Below, piece after piece: positions 60,187 to 64,000 of a DNA stretch of 64,000 nucleotides. The first letter of the stretch is position 1. The number at the start of each line of letters is the position of its first letter. The notes under the pieces are model-generated. The model saw nothing but the letters and a program-made list of their open reading frames with translations. It was not told the DNA's origin and did not search any database. Source of the DNA: an uncultured Eubacteriales bacterium (lineage in GTDB: Bacteria > Bacillota > Clostridia > Oscillospirales > CAG-272). A program made the translations under genes and the position numbers. The stretch is from positions 1-64,000 of the forward strand of contig CAJKPX010000004.1 in the NCBI GenBank assembly GCA_905201895.1. The letters run 5' to 3'.

Positions 60187-60834
60187 TTAAACGATATTTT
60201 TGGGAAGCGTGCTGGCGATATCCCCCTGATGCGCGTCATAGCCATAGCAGACGATGCGGTGACTGCCGTCATCCTCGTATTCAATGATTGAAACCGACGC
60301 GTTCGGGCAAAACGGCACGCGGAACGCCTCGTCAAGGGAGTATCCGTACCATTTACATGCCATCATACGCACTGGCGTTGCATGCGTGAAAACCGCGATG
60401 CACTCACCGCGGTGCTTTTGGAGAAGTCGGTCGATCTGTCCGTTCACACGCTCGTACAGATCAGCAACGCGCTCACCGTGATCGGGATGCGCATGCCCAA
60501 TATTTTGCCGCCACATACCGTAGCTTTCCGGAAAAAGTGTGTCGAGATCGTCAAAGCGCTTCCCCTCCCAATCCCCCGCAAAAATCTCGCGGAAGGAGGG
60601 CTCGCGCGTGATCTGAAGTCCGTGCACCTCGGCGGTCGGTCTTGCAGTATCATAGGCACGTGAGAGGTCGCTTGCATAGACCGCATTGATCGGGTAATCC
60701 TTCAAAAAAGCAGCCGTGCGTCGCGCCTGCTCGCGCCCCTTTTCGGTCAGCGCGGTTTCGCCCTGTCCGATAAAGCGCTGTGCTACGTTGCCCTCGCTTT
60801 GTCCGTGTCGCACAACAATCAAGGTGGTGCTCAT
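60187..60834 (-). CDS. Histidine phosphatase family protein
   Basis: A 215-residue branch-1 histidine phosphatase with LIVVRHGQSEGNVAQRF at 5-21, SDLSRAYDTA near 57, the acidic FREIFAGDWEGKRFDDL near 82 and VFTHATPVRM near 148. Resembles CobC/GpmB-type enzymes acting on small phosphates. Directly upstream of the convergent terminator; its partner gene upstream is nnr. Confidence 0.9.
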   Translation of the reverse strand: MSTTLIVVRHGQSEGNVAQRFIGQGETALTEKGREQARRTAAFLKDYPINAVYASDLSRAYDTARPTAEVHGLQITREPSFREIFAGDWEGKRFDDLDTLFPESYGMWRQNIGHAHPDHGERVADLYERVNGQIDRLLQKHRGECIAVFTHATPVRMMACKWYGYSLDEAFRVPFCPNASVSIIEYEDDGSHRIVCYGYDAHQGDIASTLPKNIV

Positions 60835-60903
60835 GTCATTCTTCTCCTTTTTGTTTTCCGTCTTTTTCAGGTTCGGTTTTTCGTTATTTTTCGTTATTTT
60901 TCG

Positions 60904-62409
60904 TTATTGGTCACTCTTTTCGCATGACGCGATCATCGAAACCGCAGCGGGGATATGCGCCACCGTATCGGAGGCAAGCATGCTCACAGAGCCCAGGTCA
61001 CGCTCGGCAAGCTCGCCCGCAAGACCTGCCAAATAAGCTCCGCAGGCGGCGGTTTTTGGGGTCAGCTCAAGATATCCGAAGAGCCCCGCGAGAATGCCCG
61101 AGAGCACGTCGCCGCTCCCTGCCGTTGCCATACCTGCACATCCGCGGTCAACCAGATAGGTCTCGCGTCCGTCGGTGATCACGGTAGTTGGTCCCTTGAG
61201 GAGGACGGTAACGCCGTATTTTGAGGCAAATTCGGTGGCAATGCCGATGGGATCGTTCAGAATATCTCCGACGGGTCTGCCGCAAAGACGCTCCATCTCC
61301 TTCGGATGCGGAGTGAGCAGAATATCGCTCTTGCTTTGACGCAGAAGATCAAGCTCAAGCTCGGAGAGCGTGTTAAGTCCGTCGGCGTCGATCACAAGTC
61401 TTCCTTCGTAAGACCGAAGAAGGTGTGTGAGAATGGCTGCGTTATCGGGAGATCGTCCCCACCCCATGCCAATGGCAAGCGCACGCTGCCCCGTCAGGGC
61501 AAGGTCGATCCTGTCAAGCGCGGGGAGCATATGCCCCTCGCGGTCGGGAACGGTTGCAAGCGTGCTCTCCAACAGATACGGCGCAACGCTCGGCGCCACC
61601 GATGCCGGAACGATCAGCTTTGCCACACCGCAGCCGGACCGAAGCGCGGCGCAGCTCATATTGGCGAGCTTGACCGCCCCAGCATAGTCGGTGCATCCGC
61701 CGAGCAGGGATACGTAGCCGTAGCTTCCCTTGTGGGAATCACGCCGACGCGGTTTGAAAAAGTCGGTAAAATCCTGCATTTGTGCAAGATAGAGGCAGTC
61801 TCCGTGGAGATCAATTCCAATATCGACGTTAACGAGCTTGCCAATCTCGTCCTTTGCCTGCCCAAGAAAATGCCCCGACTTATAAAACCCGATCGAAACG
61901 GTGAGATCCGACCGAACACACAGAGGCGAGCGTCCGTTGTCACCGTTGAGACCACTGTTGATATCAACCGAGATCACAGTTGCGCCGCTTGCGTTGATGC
62001 GTCGGATTGCCTCTGCCTCGACCCCCTCGGCTTGTCCGCGAAAGCCCGTTCCAAAGATGCAATCCACGATCTCGTCAAACACGGAGAGGTCGGTTTTTGC
62101 ATCAAAATGCGTAATTTTTACACCGATTTCCTTGCATTTTCCATAATAATAGGCACCGTCCGAGGAAAATGCATCGCCCAGAAGAATGACCTCACAAGGA
62201 ACGTGTGCCTCATGGAGAAGCGCCGCGAGCACGTAGCCGTCCCCCGCATTATTGCCTGAACCGCAAACGATCGCGGTCCTCCCACGCCAAGGGTATGCCT
62301 TCCAAATCGCTTCCCCTGCACGTCGCATCAGCTCTTTGCCCGACGTTCCCCGACGGATGGTTTCGGAGTCGCTCTCGCGCATCACACGAACCGTTGTAAC
62401 CGTTTGCAT
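60904..62409 (-). CDS. nnr: Bifunctional NAD(P)H-hydrate epimerase/dehydratase
   Basis: Repairs hydrated NADH and NADPH. The 501-residue product joins an N-terminal YjeF_N epimerase domain (about 1-210; GSGNNAGDGYVLA near 50) with a C-terminal ADP/ATP-dependent dehydratase of the ribokinase superfamily (about 225-490; PHPKEMERL near 360, GCAGMATAGSGDVLSGILAGL near 425). GGAGG lies 7 bases before the ATG. Confidence 0.96.
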   Translation of the reverse strand: MQTVTTVRVMRESDSETIRRGTSGKELMRRAGEAIWKAYPWRGRTAIVCGSGNNAGDGYVLAALLHEAHVPCEVILLGDAFSSDGAYYYGKCKEIGVKITHFDAKTDLSVFDEIVDCIFGTGFRGQAEGVEAEAIRRINASGATVISVDINSGLNGDNGRSPLCVRSDLTVSIGFYKSGHFLGQAKDEIGKLVNVDIGIDLHGDCLYLAQMQDFTDFFKPRRRDSHKGSYGYVSLLGGCTDYAGAVKLANMSCAALRSGCGVAKLIVPASVAPSVAPYLLESTLATVPDREGHMLPALDRIDLALTGQRALAIGMGWGRSPDNAAILTHLLRSYEGRLVIDADGLNTLSELELDLLRQSKSDILLTPHPKEMERLCGRPVGDILNDPIGIATEFASKYGVTVLLKGPTTVITDGRETYLVDRGCAGMATAGSGDVLSGILAGLFGYLELTPKTAACGAYLAGLAGELAERDLGSVSMLASDTVAHIPAAVSMIASCEKSDQ

Positions 62410-62456
62410 AGCATAGCCTCCTCCGTTTTTTTTGCAATCTGCCCATCATTACATAT

Positions 62457-62485
62457 ATTGTACCACAAAAAAGTCGGGAGGTCAA
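62457..62485 (-). promoter_or_regulatory. SigA-type promoter of nnr
   Basis: Minus strand TTGACC (62480-62485), 17-base spacer, TACAAT (62457-62462). Confidence 0.75.
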
Positions 62486-62590
62486 TGAAAATTACCATAT
62501 TTTTAGGGGTTCCCTTTTTGAAAAATCCGACTATAATATAAATAAGTGATCTTTTCATGCCCGATAGAAGGAAAGGAGTGACTTTTTTGT

Positions 62591-63226
62591 ATGGAACTGA
62601 TCCGAATCAGCGAGCGCAAGCTCAAGATCATGCTGACTCCTACGGATATGTGTCACTTTGAGCTTTACGACAGTTGTTTCAACGGAGACAGCGAGGAAAT
62701 GCACCGCGCATTTCGGCTGCTTCTTGAGGAGGTGCGACGTCAAACCGATTTTGAGGGAGACGATCGACACCTCTCAATTCAGTATTTCCCCTCACGTGGC
62801 GGCGGATGCGAAATGTTCATCAGCCGTCTCGGGGACGACGGAGAGAAGCACGTGGCACTCACCGAGGCCTCTCCTCCCTCTCCGAAGGGAAATGAAAAAG
62901 CCACGGCGCTCGGTCGGCATCTCGGGTGCTTCAGAAGGGATTGCGTTTACCGATTCATCGAGCTCGCCCATCTGCTCCCTGCCTGCAGTCGACTCATTGG
63001 AGTCAGGGCGGTGTGTGAGAGTCACGCCTACCGAGACGAGGTTGGCGATTACCTGCTCTTTCTCACGGTGCTCTCGCCGTCACCCTTCTCGCTCCCCAAC
63101 GAGCTGGATTTTCTCGCCGAATATGGGAGTCAGGAAAACGCCGCTCTCCTTCGCCTCTACATAAAGGAGCACGCCAAGCTCATCTCCTCACCCAATGCGG
63201 TTGAAATTCTCGGAGCACTCTGCTGA
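62591..63226 (+). CDS. MecA-like ClpC adaptor protein
   Basis: The 211-residue product begins MELIRISERKLKIMLTPTDM, the N-terminal style of MecA, and continues with a recognisable adaptor layout (AFRLLLEEVRRQTDF near 40; C-terminal LIGVRAVCESHAYRDEVGDYLLFL and an EYGSQENAALLRLYIKEHAKLI helix). MecA tethers substrates such as ComK to ClpCP in Bacillus; whether this copy does so is unknown. A TATAAT -10 lies at 62532-62537 with a weak -35. Confidence 0.82.
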   Translation: MELIRISERKLKIMLTPTDMCHFELYDSCFNGDSEEMHRAFRLLLEEVRRQTDFEGDDRHLSIQYFPSRGGGCEMFISRLGDDGEKHVALTEASPPSPKGNEKATALGRHLGCFRRDCVYRFIELAHLLPACSRLIGVRAVCESHAYRDEVGDYLLFLTVLSPSPFSLPNELDFLAEYGSQENAALLRLYIKEHAKLISSPNAVEILGALC

Positions 63227-63230
63227 CAGG

Positions 63231-63282
63231 GAAAAGGAAAGCGCTCGGAACGCAGTTCCGCAGCACTTTCCTTTTCTTTTTG
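63231..63282. terminator. Bidirectional terminator
   Basis: GAAAAGGAAAG (63231-63241) pairs with CTTTCCTTTTC (around 63266-63276) with an inner imperfect stem; T-run follows on the plus strand. Confidence 0.8.
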
Positions 63283-63309
63283 CAAAAACACAAGAAAAAG
63301 CAGAGTAAA

Positions 63310-64000
63310 TCAATGTTCGCGACGAATCGTTTCGATTGCTCGAATGAATGCGGAGAGCTGGCTCTGCGTGCTCTCAAAGCCCGGACTGACCCGCACCGCG
63401 CCACCCAACGGAGTTTGCAGTGTTGCATGACCGAGTGCAGAGCAATGGTATCCCGTTCGCACGCAAAAGCCGAGACGGTCGAGCTCACGTCCTACCCGGT
63501 CGGCAGGAATTCCGTCGAGATTGAAGAGCAGGATCGAGCCCGCGTGGTGCGGTAGGTAGACCGTTACCCCCGCAATTTCCTGCAATCGCTCCCGCAACTC
63601 CCGATTCCATTCACAGATATGCTGATGGATCCGCTCGATGCCGAGTCGCTTCACCGTTCGGATGCCCTCGCAAAGCCCCGCGATTGCAGGGGTGGCAAGC
63701 GTTCCCGCCTCAAAGCGCTCGGGCGCCTCCTCGGGCATACTGCCCTCCAACGAATTATAACCGCTGCCGCCCTCAATCAGTGTTTCGGCATGCACCCCCG
63801 AGCCGAGCAGTAGAAATCCGCTCCCCTGCGGTCCAAGCAGCCCTTTGTGTCCCGGGACACAGAGCGCATCAATCTGCATGCGCTCGGTGTCAATCGGCAA
63901 ATGTCCCGCCGACTGCGCGGCATCGACCACGAACAAAAGTCCACGACGTCGGCAAAGTGTGCCGAGCTCGGTGAGCGGAAGGGTTGACGAGCAGATATTG
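63310..64000 (-). CDS. Cysteine desulfurase-like class V aminotransferase (partial)
   Basis: The open frame continues to the window edge, so the N-terminal part is missing. The visible 230 residues include LLFVVDAAQSAG (PLP-binding Asp), PGHKGLLGPQGSGFL with the Schiff-base Lys, GGSGYNSLE and RFEAGTLATPAIAGL, and end with the RTGYHCSALGH loop containing the catalytic-type Cys. This fits the SufS/CsdA-like cysteine desulfurase or selenocysteine lyase group of fold type I enzymes. It would supply sulfur for Fe-S or thio-modification. Confidence 0.87.
   Translation of the reverse strand, partial: NICSSTLPLTELGTLCRRRGLLFVVDAAQSAGHLPIDTERMQIDALCVPGHKGLLGPQGSGFLLLGSGVHAETLIEGGSGYNSLEGSMPEEAPERFEAGTLATPAIAGLCEGIRTVKRLGIERIHQHICEWNRELRERLQEIAGVTVYLPHHAGSILLFNLDGIPADRVGRELDRLGFCVRTGYHCSALGHATLQTPLGGAVRVSPGFESTQSQLSAFIRAIETIRREH

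Overview
The window looks like chromosomal DNA of an uncultured member of the Clostridia (Bacillota). Pointers are an IspH-ribosomal S1 fusion next to cytidylate kinase, an hrcA-grpE-dnaK-dnaJ operon behind a canonical CIRCE element, a MecA-like adaptor, ylxM-ffh, a SpoIID-type domain protein, an ECF-type S component, and very regular SigA promoters with 17-base spacers and AT-rich intergenic DNA between moderately GC-rich genes. I see no insertion sequence, prophage, integrase, CRISPR array or rRNA.

Layout. 1-3.2 kb: tRNA-Arg(CCU), then L-rhamnose isomerase, rhamnose mutarotase and a GH28-like beta-helix enzyme. 3.2-9.9 kb: topoisomerase III, a small P-loop protein, glucose-6-phosphate isomerase, a D,D-carboxypeptidase and a TIM-barrel sugar isomerase. 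9.9-13 kb: a nucleotidyltransferase-galE-galM operon. 13.2-16.4 kb: a Crp/Fnr-type regulator followed by a complete ABC importer. 16.5-19.4 kb: proB-proA-proC. 19.5-24.7 kb: an ABC-F protein with a degenerate second nucleotide site, and a response regulator-histidine kinase-HtrA operon. 25-30 kb: ychF, then an operon with an HTH-PfkB fusion kinase, a D-lyxose isomerase-type cupin and a class II aldolase.

30-37 kb: the heat-shock operon hrcA-grpE-dnaK-dnaJ-prmA plus a small Cys-motif protein, and a histidine phosphatase. 37-38.7 kb: an AT-rich orphan gene and a Tim44-like protein. 38.7-43.7 kb: a Na+-pumping biotin decarboxylase operon carrying two different carboxyltransferases. 43.9-45.3 kb: a probable cobalamin riboswitch controlling a DUF4430 lipoprotein and an ECF S component. 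45.3-51 kb: a nuclease/phosphatase-fold protein and rpiR-yhiN-cmk-ispH/S1. 51.2-53.7 kb: ylxM-ffh-rpsP-khpA. 53.7-56.5 kb: a DUF554 protein and a NusG_II-Gx-ApbE cassette resembling eetA-eetB-fmnB of flavin-based extracellular electron transfer. 56.6-64 kb: another TIM-barrel isomerase, a three-gene cassette of peptidoglycan-binding proteins including a SpoIID-like one, a second histidine phosphatase, Nnr, a MecA-like protein, and a cysteine desulfurase-like gene cut by the window end.

Together the genes suggest an anaerobic, plant- or host-glycan-using fermenter (rhamnose, galactose and probably ketose catabolism) that conserves energy with a Na+-coupled decarboxylase and salvages vitamin B12. 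The least ordinary loci are the HTH-PfkB operon, the SpoIID/peptidoglycan-binding cassette, the dual-carboxyltransferase pump and the ABC-F protein with a natural Walker B Glu-to-Gln change.
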